Below, in pieces: positions 38,658 to 49,047 of a stretch of 64,000 nt of DNA (the stretch's first letter is position 1; each line of letters begins with the position of its first letter). Where the stretch lies: contig NZ_FQWQ01000003.1 in the NCBI RefSeq assembly GCF_900129725.1, forward strand, positions 840,686-904,685. The letters run 5' to 3'. The notes below the pieces were generated by a model. The model made no database searches and was not told where the DNA came from. It was given only the letters and a program-made list of their open reading frames with translations. The stretch is from Chryseolinea serpens. GTDB lineage: Bacteria; Bacteroidota; Bacteroidia; Cytophagales; Cyclobacteriaceae. A program made the translations under genes and the position numbers.

Positions 38658-41441
38658 TTGAACATCTCCCTAAATCGTACGCCTTTGAAAACGCTCATCT
38701 CATTTCTGCTTGCCCTCGTCCTCGTTCCCGCTTCCTTTGCACAACGCACTTCTTTCCTTCAACCCGCACACCTTACCTGCGAATACCAAAGTAATCCGCT
38801 GGGCATCGATACGGACACACCACGGCTGGGATGGAATTTTGAGACGGCGGCAAAAGACCAGTACCAGTCAGCCTATGAGATCGAGGTTCGCCAGGAAGGC
38901 GGGCCATCAACGGTCTGGTCGACCGGCAAGGTGATCAGCAATAGAAACACACAGATCGACTACAAGGGCGAACCCTTGCGCTCATTCACCCGCTACTATT
39001 GGAAAGTGCGCACCTACCACGAACACGATCCTCCCTCTTCCTGGAGCAGTGAAGCTTGGTTTGAAACGGCTATGTTGAAACCATCCGACTGGCGGGCCAA
39101 GTGGATCGACAACGGAAGCACGCTGCCCGCACGCGACGAGGATTTTTACAAAGACGACCCGATGCCTTTGTTTAGAAAAACGCTGAACGTCCAAAAGAAA
39201 CTCGCCTCTGCGCGTCTCTACATTTCGGGGTTAGGCTACTACGAAGCCTATCTCAATGAAAAGAAGATCGGCGACCACGTGCTGGATCCTGGGTGGACCA
39301 CCTATAAAAAAGAAGCCCTTTATGTCGTGCACGACATCACCCCAACGCTAAAGGCCGGCCCGAACGTCATCGGCATCATGTTGGGCAATGGCTGGTGGGA
39401 TCCGCTGCCCCTGAAACTATTTGGCCGTTTCAATCTCCGCACGGTGCAGCAGACGGGCCGGCCTTGCGTGAAGGCAGAGATCCATCTGAATTATACCGAC
39501 GGCACGAGCGACGTGATCGGCACCGATGCCTCGTGGCAAACCGCCAACGGCCCCATCGTGCGCAACAACGTTTACCTGGGCGAGCACTATGACGCCCGCC
39601 TGGAAATAAAGGGCTGGAATGGGTTGAAACCCTCAGGCAACGCGTGGAAAAATGCATCCCTTGCCGAGGGCCCGGCGGGCGCGCTACACGCCCAAATGCA
39701 GCCCCCCATCCGGATCACCCGCACGCTAAAGCCCACCCGAATCCTTGAAATAAAACCCGGCGTCTACATCGCGGACATGGGACAGAATTTTGCCGGCGTG
39801 GCACGCATCACGGTCAAAGGAAAGAAAGGAACCCGGGTCAGCCTGCGCTATGGAGAGGCCTTGCTCCCCGATGGCACTTTGAATTATCTCACCACAGTAG
39901 CGGGCCAGTTGAAAGCCCTATGGAACATGAACGGCGGTCCGGGTGCGCCGGCCACGGCCTGGCAGGAAGACAGCTACACGCTGAAAGGGGAAGGCACCGA
40001 AACGTGGTCGCCCCGCTTCACCTTTCACGGCTTTCGTTACGTAGAGATCACCGGGTGGCCTGGCAAGCCCACGGTTGACAACATCGAAGGCCTGCGCATG
40101 AACGCCGACCTGACCCGCAACGGCGAGTTTGCTTGTTCCAATGCCATGTTCAACAAAATCCACGAAGCCATCCAGTGGACTTTTTTGAGCAACGTGTTTA
40201 GCGTTCAGTCCGATTGTCCCGGTCGGGAGAAGATGGGCTATGGTGCCGACATGGTGGTGACCGCCGATGCCTTTATGTACAACTTCGACATGAGCACCTT
40301 CTACACCAAGGCCGTGCGCGATTTCGCCAACGAACAACGACCCGGCGGCGGCATCACAGAAACCGCGCCCTACACGGGCATCGCCGACAAAGGCCTGGGC
40401 GACGAATCGGGTCCGTTGGGATGGCAGCTGGGGTTCCCTTACCTGCAGGAACAACTCTATGAATTTTATGGCGACGAACGCATCATCGCCACACAATACG
40501 ACAACGTGGTCCGGCAACTGGCCTTCCTCCAATCCAAAGCCATCGACGGCCTCTTTCATTGGGACATTAGCGACCACGTGGCGATCGATCCAAAACCGGA
40601 AGCCTTGAGCGCGTCTGCGTTCTATTATCACCATGCGTTGCTGGCGGCGAAGTTTGCGGGCATCTTGAAGAAGCCGGAAGATTCCGTGAAGTATGCCAAG
40701 CTGGCCAGTCAGACCCGGCAGCGCATCGCGGAGAAATACCTGGTGCCGCATACGGGCCGCTTCGACAACGGCACGCAGTCGGCACAACTGTTTGCGCTGT
40801 GGTATGACCTGTCGCCGGAAAAAGACAAAACGTGGGCGGTGTTGATGAGCGAGTTTGCGCGTCATAAGGATCACGTGGCGTCGGGCATCTTTGGTGTTAA
40901 AATGATGTTTGATGTGCTGCGACAAAGCGGGCAGAATGAAGTGGCCTATCGCATCGCCAATCAAAAGGACTATCCCGGGTGGGGATTTATGCTGAATGAA
41001 GGCGCCACCACCTTGTGGGAGTCGTGGGAATATCCCGACAACGCGCCCTCGCAAAACCATCCGATGTTCGGTTCTATCGACGAATGGTTCTACCGCTCGT
41101 TGCTGGGCATCAACCCGCTGGCCCCTGGATTCCGCAAAATACAGATCAAGCCACAGCCCGCCGGTGACCTGACGTGGGCAAAAGGCAGTTATACGTCTAT
41201 CCAGGGCAAGATCGTGAGCGACTGGAAAAAAGAGGAGAACCGCTTTCTGCTCACGGTGTCCATACCCGCCAACACCCGCGGCGAAGTGTGGGTCCCGTTG
41301 ACGCCGGGCGGCGACTTGAAAGAGAATGGCACCATCATCGGCAAGGAGGGCATGTCGAAGCATGTGCGCTATGTGGACGGCTACGGTGTGGTAGAGATCA
41401 GCAGCGGCGACTACACCTTTGAAGCGACAACCCATAATTAA
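38658..41441 (+). CDS. GH78 alpha-L-rhamnosidase
   Basis: About 927 aa. A stop at 38643 precedes the frame and no ATG lies before the signal peptide, so translation starts at TTG 38658 or TTG 38685. The signal peptide ends near SFAQ (about residue 29). Domain order: an N-terminal Bac_rhamnosid_N-type domain (from 'EYQSNPLGIDTDTPRLGWNF'), beta domains ('MPLFRKTLNVQKKLASARLY', 'ISGLGYYEAYLNEKKIGDHV'), an (alpha/alpha)6 catalytic barrel ('SDCPGREKMGYGADMVVTAD', 'GWMLNEGATTLWESWE'-like), and a C-terminal beta domain. It removes terminal L-rhamnose from glycans in the periplasm. The deoxyhexose oxidation genes lie 3-5 kb upstream, and a deacetylase follows 23 bp later. Confidence 0.93.
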   Translation: MNISLNRTPLKTLISFLLALVLVPASFAQRTSFLQPAHLTCEYQSNPLGIDTDTPRLGWNFETAAKDQYQSAYEIEVRQEGGPSTVWSTGKVISNRNTQIDYKGEPLRSFTRYYWKVRTYHEHDPPSSWSSEAWFETAMLKPSDWRAKWIDNGSTLPARDEDFYKDDPMPLFRKTLNVQKKLASARLYISGLGYYEAYLNEKKIGDHVLDPGWTTYKKEALYVVHDITPTLKAGPNVIGIMLGNGWWDPLPLKLFGRFNLRTVQQTGRPCVKAEIHLNYTDGTSDVIGTDASWQTANGPIVRNNVYLGEHYDARLEIKGWNGLKPSGNAWKNASLAEGPAGALHAQMQPPIRITRTLKPTRILEIKPGVYIADMGQNFAGVARITVKGKKGTRVSLRYGEALLPDGTLNYLTTVAGQLKALWNMNGGPGAPATAWQEDSYTLKGEGTETWSPRFTFHGFRYVEITGWPGKPTVDNIEGLRMNADLTRNGEFACSNAMFNKIHEAIQWTFLSNVFSVQSDCPGREKMGYGADMVVTADAFMYNFDMSTFYTKAVRDFANEQRPGGGITETAPYTGIADKGLGDESGPLGWQLGFPYLQEQLYEFYGDERIIATQYDNVVRQLAFLQSKAIDGLFHWDISDHVAIDPKPEALSASAFYYHHALLAAKFAGILKKPEDSVKYAKLASQTRQRIAEKYLVPHTGRFDNGTQSAQLFALWYDLSPEKDKTWAVLMSEFARHKDHVASGIFGVKMMFDVLRQSGQNEVAYRIANQKDYPGWGFMLNEGATTLWESWEYPDNAPSQNHPMFGSIDEWFYRSLLGINPLAPGFRKIQIKPQPAGDLTWAKGSYTSIQGKIVSDWKKEENRFLLTVSIPANTRGEVWVPLTPGGDLKENGTIIGKEGMSKHVRYVDGYGVVEISSGDYTFEATTHN

Positions 41442-41464
41442 TATCCACCCAAAGCAAAGAACGC

Positions 41465-42304
41465 ATGAAAAGCATGTTCCCCATCCTGCTCCTGGCCGCC
41501 GCCACGCTCCAGGCCCAAACACCGCCCCGGCTCATTGTGCGTGGTGATGACATGGGATTTTCACACGCCGGCAACGAGGCCTTGATCAAGAGTTATAAGG
41601 ACGGCATCGAAACGTCCATCGAAGTGATCGTGCCCTCGCCGTGGTTCCCGGAGGCGGTGAAGCTGCTGCGCGATAACCCGGGCATCGACGTCGGCATTCA
41701 CATTGCGTTGACCAGCGAATGGGAGAACATCAAGTACCGCCCCGTTTCGGCGTGTCCCAGTCTGACGGACGCCGATGGCTATTTCTATCCCATGATCTGG
41801 CCCAACAAGAACTACCCAGGCCAATCGCTCACCGAAAACAAATGGACGTTGGCCGACATCGAAAAAGAGATGCGCGCACAGATCGGGCTGGCGCTGAAAA
41901 AGATCCCGCGCATAAGTCACATCAGTGCCCACATGGGGTGCTACGACATGGATCCGGCCGTGAAGGCACTAGCCAAACGGTTGGCCGTAGAATACAAGAT
42001 CGACATCGACCCGGCCGAGCGAGGGGTGAAGGGAGTGGGCTACAAGGGCCCTCACCAAACCGTTGAAGAGAAGGTGAGCAGCTTCCTGGCGATGCTGGAG
42101 ACGCTAAAGCCCGGAGAAACCTACTTGTTTGTAGACCACCCCGGTCTGGATACGCCCGAGCTACAGGCCATCTTCCACATTGGCTATGAGAATGTGGCCA
42201 CGGACCGGCAGGGGGTAACGGATTTGTTCACCGACAATCGTATACGGGAGGCTATACGCCGAAAGGGCGTCCAGTTGGTCAGTTATGCCGACCTGAAGAA
42301 ATAG
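41465..42304 (+). CDS. ChbG/YdjC-family carbohydrate deacetylase, exported
   Basis: 279 aa with a signal peptide (1-18, ending LQAQ). YdjC motifs: 'LIVRGDDMGFSHAGNEALI' (metal Asp), 'GIDVGIHIALTSEW' (metal His), 'ISHISAHMGCYDMDPAV' and a C-terminal 'LFVDHPGLDTPE'. It probably deacetylates N- or O-acetylated oligosaccharides. It follows the GH78 gene closely, so the two may act on the same polysaccharide. Confidence 0.9.
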   Translation: MKSMFPILLLAAATLQAQTPPRLIVRGDDMGFSHAGNEALIKSYKDGIETSIEVIVPSPWFPEAVKLLRDNPGIDVGIHIALTSEWENIKYRPVSACPSLTDADGYFYPMIWPNKNYPGQSLTENKWTLADIEKEMRAQIGLALKKIPRISHISAHMGCYDMDPAVKALAKRLAVEYKIDIDPAERGVKGVGYKGPHQTVEEKVSSFLAMLETLKPGETYLFVDHPGLDTPELQAIFHIGYENVATDRQGVTDLFTDNRIREAIRRKGVQLVSYADLKK

Positions 42305-42481
42305 ACCACCCTAACCCTACTGCTCTAACTGGTTTAAGGGACAAGACCACGCTGAATTTCTGGAAAAGGAAGGGAATTATTACGTGGTAACACGAATCCT
42401 GCATAATATCTTAATATTTGCCCTGGAGAAAGTATGGGTAAGTCCCCGTATCTTTCGACTTGTGTACCTAAAACCTTATCT

Positions 42482-43213
42482 ATGAGAAAAATCATTTTAT
42501 CTGCATCCCTCATCCTTAGTTTGATCTTGACCGGCTTTAGCCAGGAAAAGAAAGTAGCGCTCGTCACGTTTTATGGCGACAAAAAAATTGGTGGCACCGG
42601 CATGAGCACCATAGGCGAATCGTTGATGAAAGATCCCAACTTCAACCTTCAACCCCTGGTAGACAAAGCCTACGAGCGTTTCGTGAACGAGTTTGCCAAA
42701 GACTTCCCCTTCAAGTTGATCGATCAGAATGAGATCAGCAGCAACCCGGACTATCAGAACTTCAAGTCGTCTATGTTGGCCGACACCTCCAGCGGCTTCA
42801 ACAAGTCGATGGGTATCCAATACGCGATGGTAAAAGGCATGATCTGGGCCTATGGCGATATCCAGGGCTTGCTGAAAGAAGAAAAGCGCGACCCTTGCAA
42901 CCTGGCCAAGATCTTCCCCCAGGCTGACGGCATTTTGTTTGTGACCATGGACTACGAGTTCAAAGGACGCAGCATGGGCTTTGCGGCAGGAGCCGTAGCC
43001 TACCTCAACATGTTTTTGTATGATAAGAAATGCGACAAGGTTTTCCGCATCCGCGAATTCGGCGAATCGAAAGGAAAAGTGCCCGCAGTAGGCAATATTC
43101 CGATCATGGACGTAAACAAAATCCAACCCCTTTGCCAGGACGCCACCGATGCATTGTTCGAAGAACTGAAAGGCAAGTTGGGTAAGATCGTAAAGAAATC
43201 AGCTAAGTTCTAA
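42482..43213 (+). CDS. Secreted hypothetical protein (243 aa)
   Basis: Start at ATG 42482 (MRKIILSASLILSLILTGFS). The signal peptide ends at FSQ. The mature part begins EKKVALVTFYGDKKIGGTGM and contains long amphipathic helices, Lys-rich segments, one Gly/Ala-rich hydrophobic stretch (GFAAGAVAYLNMFLYDKK) and a lysine-rich C-terminus. The family is not recognised; an FAS1 or enzyme domain is not apparent. A strong terminator follows. Confidence 0.8.
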   Translation: MRKIILSASLILSLILTGFSQEKKVALVTFYGDKKIGGTGMSTIGESLMKDPNFNLQPLVDKAYERFVNEFAKDFPFKLIDQNEISSNPDYQNFKSSMLADTSSGFNKSMGIQYAMVKGMIWAYGDIQGLLKEEKRDPCNLAKIFPQADGILFVTMDYEFKGRSMGFAAGAVAYLNMFLYDKKCDKVFRIREFGESKGKVPAVGNIPIMDVNKIQPLCQDATDALFEELKGKLGKIVKKSAKF

Positions 43214-43255
43214 GCAGTCAACAGCGAAGCTGACGGCTTCTACATACCCTTAAAT

Positions 43256-43290
43256 AAAAAAAACGTCCTGGATCACAGGACGTTTTTTTT
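43256..43290. terminator. Bidirectional intrinsic terminator
   Basis: Stem CGTCCTG / CAGGACG extended by A8/T8, loop GATCA. It separates convergent genes ending at 43213 and 43312. Confidence 0.9.
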
Positions 43291-43311
43291 GTGTCGGTCG
43301 GTCGATTCGTA

Positions 43312-43725
43312 CTAGGGTTGTTCCTGCTCCTTTTCGGCTTTAGCCATATCGCGCGTGTTCTTCTGTACGGCGATGGCGGCAAACATGCTCAGCAAAAAGG
43401 ACATGGCGTAAAATCCTTTTTCGCTCAGCGTCAGCGTTGCATTCCAGAGACCGACCACGAGCAACAGGATGGCGAGAATGGTCGAGAACCAGCTGAGGCC
43501 ATAATAGATGTTGGTGACGGGGATGCCTTCCAGTTGGTCGCGCACACTTTTCTGAAGCGACACGGCAGAGAACAATCCGTACATGAGCACGGTAAAGTAA
43601 TATCCTTTTTCGTTCAGCATCATTTCAGCATTCCAGAGCCCGATGTTGAAGGAGACCATGCCCGCGAGGAGTGCGATCCAGGATGCGGCGATAAAAGCAT
43701 TGGATGGTTTCTGTGTTTGTGTCAT
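43312..43725 (-). CDS. YiaA/YiaB-family inner-membrane protein
   Basis: 137 aa with two tandem copies of a two-helix unit. '[20 protein letters not shown]' then '[20 protein letters not shown]' is echoed by '[20 protein letters not shown]' then '[20 protein letters not shown]'. Four membrane helices are predicted with a charged C-terminus. The family is widespread and of unknown function. Monocistronic. Confidence 0.9.
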   Translation of the reverse strand: MTQTQKPSNAFIAASWIALLAGMVSFNIGLWNAEMMLNEKGYYFTVLMYGLFSAVSLQKSVRDQLEGIPVTNIYYGLSWFSTILAILLLVVGLWNATLTLSEKGFYAMSFLLSMFAAIAVQKNTRDMAKAEKEQEQP

Positions 43726-43817
43726 AAGATATAAGGTTGGTTAAGGTTTGAATTTCATATGAGCGGGACGAACTTGTTCAATTGAATATTTTTTTGATGA
43801 TGGTCTATACATGAGCT

Positions 43818-44993
43818 TTAAAAGATCTTGTACCCCAAGATGAAAGATAGCTTCTGAAAATTTAACCAAGTGTCTGATCCGTCGGTAAGCAGTCTCCGGG
43901 TGCCGTATTGGCGCGCCTCAAGGCTAAACTTTTTATATTGAAAGCCGCCGCCGCCCGCGAAACTTATGCTGACTCCCGATGCGTTGAAATCGCGAGCTTG
44001 GTAGGTAAGGGCCAGATCGCCGACTATCCCTGCGTTGAGGAACAAGGACGTGTTTTTACCCAGGAAAAAATAATACCGTGCACCAATAGTAGTTTCGATG
44101 GATTGATAGGTGACGGCGTTCTTTCCGGTCGTCTTAAAAGAATGATATCCCGGTTCCAAAAAGATGGACCACTTGTTTCTATTGAAGGGCAAAACAAATT
44201 CCAGTTCGGCTCCCAACCGGTAGTCGGTTCCTTTGCCGTAATCAATATGCGTAACGGTCCCGGTCCGGGTCTGTGAACCTGTGCCGATGCCGGGTGCGAT
44301 CTTGAGATGGACCTTTTGTTTAGAATGCTTTTCGCGATCCACCGCCACGATGCCATGACAGGTATTGTAGTCGGTGAAATATTTGGCGAGGGGTTTCCGT
44401 TCGTATTTGACCTGCTTTACTTTTTCGATGGAAAACGAAGCGCAATACACATAGGTTTGAAGTTGATTGATGTATTCACGGTTCTCGCCATAGTTGGTAT
44501 TGGTGTTATAATACACGTTGCTCCTCATCTCCTCGTAGGTGAGCAGGTACAGTTTGTATACCAGTTGTTTGATGTCACCATTGTCGATGGAAAAGAAGAA
44601 GTAGTCAAAACCTTTTGTGCGGTGATGGTACAAGTTGGCTTTGCCCTCAACCAGAACGCGTAGAAAGAGCGTCTGTTCCTTCCACTCCGGATTTTTATTG
44701 ACCGAGATCTTCCGGATATCCCGGGTCGCGAGTTCTGCCATCAAGGTTGTTCGGATAAACCTGGCGTTGCCAACGCCCAACTCTTTGATCTCGGAAACAC
44801 TCAGGGAAACGGGGTCGGAACTCTCTGAATTCTTATACCGGATCTTGTCGGGACTACCAAACCAATCGCTATTCTTGATCAGGCAGTCGGTTCGAACGCC
44901 GTCGTTGTTGATGAAATAACCTTTCTCGTATTCAATTTGACTAAAAGCGTGCAAAAAGGAACAGGACAAAACAATAACAAACAAAATTCTCAT
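43818..44993 (-). CDS. Exported protein with C-terminal beta-barrel-like domain, unknown function
   Basis: 391 aa with a signal peptide (1-18, ending HAFSQ). The N-terminal about 200 residues start with 'EYEKGYFINNDGVRTDCLIK', a pattern shared by many uncharacterised Bacteroidota envelope proteins. From about residue 225 to the end there are alternating amphipathic strands ('APGIGTGSQTRTGTV', 'GAELEFVLPFNRNKWSIFLE', 'GYHSFKTTGKN') resembling a PorT/OMP beta-barrel and ending in Phe (GYKIF), as outer-membrane proteins do. Probably outer membrane. Confidence 0.8.
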   Translation of the reverse strand: MRILFVIVLSCSFLHAFSQIEYEKGYFINNDGVRTDCLIKNSDWFGSPDKIRYKNSESSDPVSLSVSEIKELGVGNARFIRTTLMAELATRDIRKISVNKNPEWKEQTLFLRVLVEGKANLYHHRTKGFDYFFFSIDNGDIKQLVYKLYLLTYEEMRSNVYYNTNTNYGENREYINQLQTYVYCASFSIEKVKQVKYERKPLAKYFTDYNTCHGIVAVDREKHSKQKVHLKIAPGIGTGSQTRTGTVTHIDYGKGTDYRLGAELEFVLPFNRNKWSIFLEPGYHSFKTTGKNAVTYQSIETTIGARYYFFLGKNTSLFLNAGIVGDLALTYQARDFNASGVSISFAGGGGFQYKKFSLEARQYGTRRLLTDGSDTWLNFQKLSFILGYKIF

Positions 44994-44999
44994 AGCTAA

Positions 45000-45468
45000 A
45001 AGGACTAGGGGGTTAGGGGGTTAACAGAACAAAGTTTTGGGCAGGGTAATGATGTCTCTGGGTAAAACAGGACAACGTGATAACCGTCAAAAATCTCATA
45101 CAAATAACAAGGTAAAGGCCCGGGGCAATGCGGGATCCGTAAAACAAACTTGTGGCAAGGTAAAGACCTTTGCCGTAAATAAAAAAGTGTGTTGGGCACA
45201 CACTATCGCAAGCGTTACCCATGTTGTTTTTGGTCTCGAAACGCTTTTTTCACTTCCTGACCCGGCCGAGTTAGCAATGGAAGCCTCACCCGGAGGCAGG
45301 TTTTCGAGCCCAAAAAATGACTTCGTGTTCACAGAGGAGGCCGCCGTCTTTGCATCCTCAAACAAACCTGAATGGCCACCCGTAAAAGATATAGCCGAAG
45401 ACTACCGTTGTGCAATAAATTTATAGCGATAAAACCCGTAATTTGACCTACGTAAAAAACCCTACTGC
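45000..45468. other. 469-bp interval without a supported gene
   Basis: Frames are open on both strands (plus 45037-45426, minus 45096-45365), but neither has a recognisable domain, signal peptide or family motif. Two TTTACCTTG blocks occur on the minus strand near 45106-45165. The stretch could hold the promoters of the flanking divergent genes plus a dispersed repeat; I cannot assign more. Confidence 0.4.
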
Positions 45469-46272
45469 ATGAGACGTAAACTGGAAGGACAAACCGCCAT
45501 CGTCACGGGCGCCAGCTCGGGCATTGGCGCGGGAGTGGCCAAAGCCCTGGCGGCCGAAGGAGCCGCAGTCGTGATCAACCACTCCGCCAGCGCCGACAAG
45601 GCCATGGCCGTTCTGAACGAGATAAAACACGCTGGGGGCAACGGCCTCGTCGTAAAGGCCGACGTGAGCAACGAAGCCGACGTGCAGGCCATGTTCCAGG
45701 AAACCATCAAACAATTTGGCACCGTCGACATCCTGGTGAACAACGCCGGATTGCAGAAGGACGCCAAATTTCACGACATGACGCTGGACGAATGGAACCG
45801 CGTCATCGCCATCAACCTCACGGGCCAGTTCCTCTGCGCCCGCGAAGCCATAAAAGAATTCCTGCGCCGCGGTGTGGTGCCCGAACGTTCGAGGGCCGCG
45901 GGCAAGATCATCTGCATGAGCTCGGTACACGAAGTCATTCCCTGGGCAGGCCACGCCAACTATGCAGCCTCCAAGGGCGGCATCATGATGCTGATGAAAA
46001 CCATCGCCCAGGAATATGCACCGCAAAAGATCCGCGTCAACAGCATCGGCCCCGGCGCCATCCGCACCCCCATCAATCACGCGGCCTGGCAAACGCCGGA
46101 GTCGTACAACCAGTTGCTAAAACTCATCCCCCAAAAACGTATCGGCGAAGCGGAAGACATCGGCGGCGCAGCCGTGTGGCTGGCTTCCGACGACTCGGAC
46201 TATGTGAACGGCATCACGCTGTTTGTCGACGGCGGCATGTTGCTCTATCCCGGCTTTGAAGACAACGGCTAA
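45469..46272 (+). CDS. SDR-family dehydrogenase (glucose 1-dehydrogenase-like)
   Basis: 267 aa, classical SDR: 'AIVTGASSGIGAGVAKALAA', 'ILVNNAGLQKDAKF', catalytic Ser in 'IICMSSVHEVIPWAGHAN', then YAASKGG with the normal Tyr/Lys pair, and 'RVNSIGPGAIRTPINH'. Closest in pattern to glucose 1-dehydrogenases. It precedes a GH63 glucosidase (88-bp gap) and a debranching enzyme, so it could oxidise glucose released by them; the substrate is inferred. Confidence 0.88.
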   Translation: MRRKLEGQTAIVTGASSGIGAGVAKALAAEGAAVVINHSASADKAMAVLNEIKHAGGNGLVVKADVSNEADVQAMFQETIKQFGTVDILVNNAGLQKDAKFHDMTLDEWNRVIAINLTGQFLCAREAIKEFLRRGVVPERSRAAGKIICMSSVHEVIPWAGHANYAASKGGIMMLMKTIAQEYAPQKIRVNSIGPGAIRTPINHAAWQTPESYNQLLKLIPQKRIGEAEDIGGAAVWLASDDSDYVNGITLFVDGGMLLYPGFEDNG

Positions 46273-46360
46273 CGGAAACTTCTATCTGCAGAAGCTTCCC
46301 TTATAAAAATTCATTCCTGAAAAAATAATACTCAGCGTAAACTGCGCAAGCACCACCACG

Positions 46361-48985
46361 ATGACGCCAACTGCCGAAGAACAACGCCTGCTGGACGACC
46401 GCGACAAGAAAGCGAACTGGCGCTTTCTGGGACCTTACCTCACCGAACGGCAATGGGGCACCGTCCGCGAAGACTACAGTCCGGGTGGCACCGCCTGGGA
46501 ATATGTGTCGCACGATGCTGCCCGAAGCAAGGCCTACCGCTGGGGCGAAGAAGGCATTGGCGGCATAAGCGATGAGAAACAGCGCATCTGTTTTTCGGTT
46601 GCGCTGTGGAACACAAAAGACCCCATTCTGAAAGAGAGATTCTTCGGCCTCACCGGGCACGAAGGAAACCACGGCGAAGACGTTAAGGAGATCTATTACT
46701 ATCTCGACAGCACGCCGACGCACTCCTACATGAAGATGCTGTACAAATACCCGCAGCAAGCATACCCCTACAGCCAGTTGGTAGACGAAAATCGCCGTCG
46801 CGGCAAGCTCGATCCCGAATATGAACTGATCGACACCGGCATCTTCGACGATGATCGCTACTTCGACGTATTCATGGAATACGCCAAAGCCGACGTGGAC
46901 GATTTGCTGATCCGCATCACCGTGCACAACCGCGGACCCCAAAAAGCATCGCTCCGCGTGTTGCCGCAGATCTGGTTTAGAAACACATGGGCGTGGGGTT
47001 ATGACAACTATAAGCCCGAAGCGTCCCGCGACGAAGACGGCGTGATCGAGATCAATCACCGCGATCTTGGCAATTACTACCTGGTGGGTGCCGGCAAGCC
47101 CGAAGTGTTGTTCTGCGAGAACGAAACCAACCTCAAGCGCCTCTACAACGTCGAGGGTAGTGGTCCTTTTAAAGATGGCATAAACGACTTTGTCGTGCAC
47201 GGCAACCGCGAGGCCATCAGCAGCGTGCACCGCGGAACAAAGGGCGCCTTCGATTACAACCTTTCCATCGCTGCCGGAAAATCCAGCACCATCACCCTGC
47301 GATTGTCGGCAAAATACTTAGTCGATCCCTTCCAGGATTTCGATGCTTTGTTTGAGCAACGCCTGCAGGAAGCGAATGCCTTCTACGACAGGGTGCAGAC
47401 CGGCATTGCCGACGACGACAAGAAGAACATCCAACGCCAGGCCATTGCCGGCATGCTGTGGAGCAAGCAGTTCTATTTCTACGATGTATCGGAATGGCTA
47501 AAAGGCGACCCGGCGCAACCGCCGCCACCCGAACAACGAGAGCATGGCCGCAACCACGACTGGACACACCTGAGCAACTGCGACATCATTTCCATGCCCG
47601 ACACCTGGGAATACCCGTGGTATGCCGCCTGGGATTTGGCCTTTCACTGTCTTCCCATCGCCATGGTGGACCCCGAGTTTGCCAAACACCAATTGGTGCT
47701 GCTCACCAAGGAGTGGTATATGCACCCCAACGGACAACTGCCGGCCTACGAGTGGGCATTGGGCGACGTGAACCCACCCGTGCACGCCTGGGCTACCTGG
47801 CGGGTCTACAAAATGGACGAGAAGCTGCAAGGTGGAAAAGGCGACCGGAAATTCCTGGAAGAAGTGTTTCACAAGCTGCTGCTCAATTTCACGTGGTGGG
47901 TGAATCGGAAAGATTATAACGGCAACAATATTTTTCAAGGCGGCTTCCTGGGAATGGACAATATCGGCGTGTTCGATCGCAGTTCGCAGCTCCCCACCGG
48001 AGGATACATCGAGCAGTCGGATGGCACCAGTTGGATGGCGATGTTCACGTTGAACATGTTGCGCATCTCGCTGGAGTTGGCAAAAGAGAACCCCATCTAT
48101 CAAAGCCTGGCCACCAAGTTCTTTGAACACTTCCTCTACATTGCCGGGGCCATGGCCAATGAAAAGATCGACTTGTGGGATGAAGAAGATGAATTTTTTT
48201 ATGATGTGTTGCGCACCCCCGACAACCAGCGCACGATGATGAAGATCCACTCCATGGTGGGCCTCATCCCCTTGTTTGCCGTGGAGGTGCTGGACCAGGA
48301 GCTTTACGACGCGATGCCGGCCTTTTATGAACGCGCCCGGTGGTTCCTGCAAAATCGTCCCGACCTGGCCAACCTCATTTCGCGGTGGACCGTGAAAGGC
48401 AAGGGCGCGCGTCACTTGTTGTCGCTGTTGCGCGGCCACCGCATGAAACGGCTGTTGAAGCGCATGCTGGACGAAAGCGAGTTCCTGTCAGGCTATGGCA
48501 TCCGCGCTTTGTCGCGCTATCACCTCGATCATCCGTATGTGTTGCACGCCAACGGCAACGAGTTCAAGGTGAAGTACACGCCCGGCGAAGGCGACTCCTC
48601 CCTGTTTGGAGGAAACTCCAATTGGCGTGGCCCCATTTGGTTTCCCGTAAACTTTTTGTTGATCGAGTCACTGCAACGCTTTCACCACTACTATGGCGAC
48701 GACTTCAAAGTGGAGCACCCCACCGGCTCCGGTAACATGCGGACACTGAAACAGATTGCCGACGATCTGTCGGAACGCATGATCAGTATTTTCCGCAGGG
48801 ATGCCAATGGCCATCGCGCGGTGTTCGGAGAATCTAAGAAATTTCAGAACGACCCCCACTTCCGGGATTATATACCCTTCTATGAATACTTTCACGGCGA
48901 CACGGGACGGGGCGCGGGTGCCATGCACCAAACGGGCTGGACGGGTCTCGTTGCCAAATTGATACAACCGCGGAGAAAGAATTAG
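46361..48985 (+). CDS. GH63-family glucosidase
   Basis: 874 aa, no signal peptide. The N-terminal beta domain ('[20 protein letters not shown]') is followed by an (alpha/alpha)6 barrel of the GH63 (mannosyl-oligosaccharide glucosidase-like) type: '[20 protein letters not shown]', '[20 protein letters not shown]', '[20 protein letters not shown]', '[20 protein letters not shown]', '[20 protein letters not shown]'. Bacterial members hydrolyse alpha-glucosides in the cytoplasm. It lies in tandem with the debranching enzyme. Confidence 0.92.
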   Translation: MTPTAEEQRLLDDRDKKANWRFLGPYLTERQWGTVREDYSPGGTAWEYVSHDAARSKAYRWGEEGIGGISDEKQRICFSVALWNTKDPILKERFFGLTGHEGNHGEDVKEIYYYLDSTPTHSYMKMLYKYPQQAYPYSQLVDENRRRGKLDPEYELIDTGIFDDDRYFDVFMEYAKADVDDLLIRITVHNRGPQKASLRVLPQIWFRNTWAWGYDNYKPEASRDEDGVIEINHRDLGNYYLVGAGKPEVLFCENETNLKRLYNVEGSGPFKDGINDFVVHGNREAISSVHRGTKGAFDYNLSIAAGKSSTITLRLSAKYLVDPFQDFDALFEQRLQEANAFYDRVQTGIADDDKKNIQRQAIAGMLWSKQFYFYDVSEWLKGDPAQPPPPEQREHGRNHDWTHLSNCDIISMPDTWEYPWYAAWDLAFHCLPIAMVDPEFAKHQLVLLTKEWYMHPNGQLPAYEWALGDVNPPVHAWATWRVYKMDEKLQGGKGDRKFLEEVFHKLLLNFTWWVNRKDYNGNNIFQGGFLGMDNIGVFDRSSQLPTGGYIEQSDGTSWMAMFTLNMLRISLELAKENPIYQSLATKFFEHFLYIAGAMANEKIDLWDEEDEFFYDVLRTPDNQRTMMKIHSMVGLIPLFAVEVLDQELYDAMPAFYERARWFLQNRPDLANLISRWTVKGKGARHLLSLLRGHRMKRLLKRMLDESEFLSGYGIRALSRYHLDHPYVLHANGNEFKVKYTPGEGDSSLFGGNSNWRGPIWFPVNFLLIESLQRFHHYYGDDFKVEHPTGSGNMRTLKQIADDLSERMISIFRRDANGHRAVFGESKKFQNDPHFRDYIPFYEYFHGDTGRGAGAMHQTGWTGLVAKLIQPRRKN

Positions 48986-49047
48986 GAACTATTTCATCCC
49001 GTTTCTTTTTTAGTGAGGAAGCTAAACGTCCACAAAAGGATGAGGCC

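Noticed and set aside
39918-41522. 534-codon minus-strand frame opposite the GH78 gene
   Set aside because: Antisense shadow of a G+C-rich gene; composition is His/Arg/Gly-rich without motifs, while the plus strand has complete GH78 motifs.
45037-45426. Possible genes on either strand in the 45-kb gap
   Set aside because: Neither frame has a family motif, signal peptide or supporting neighbour; described as unassigned interval.
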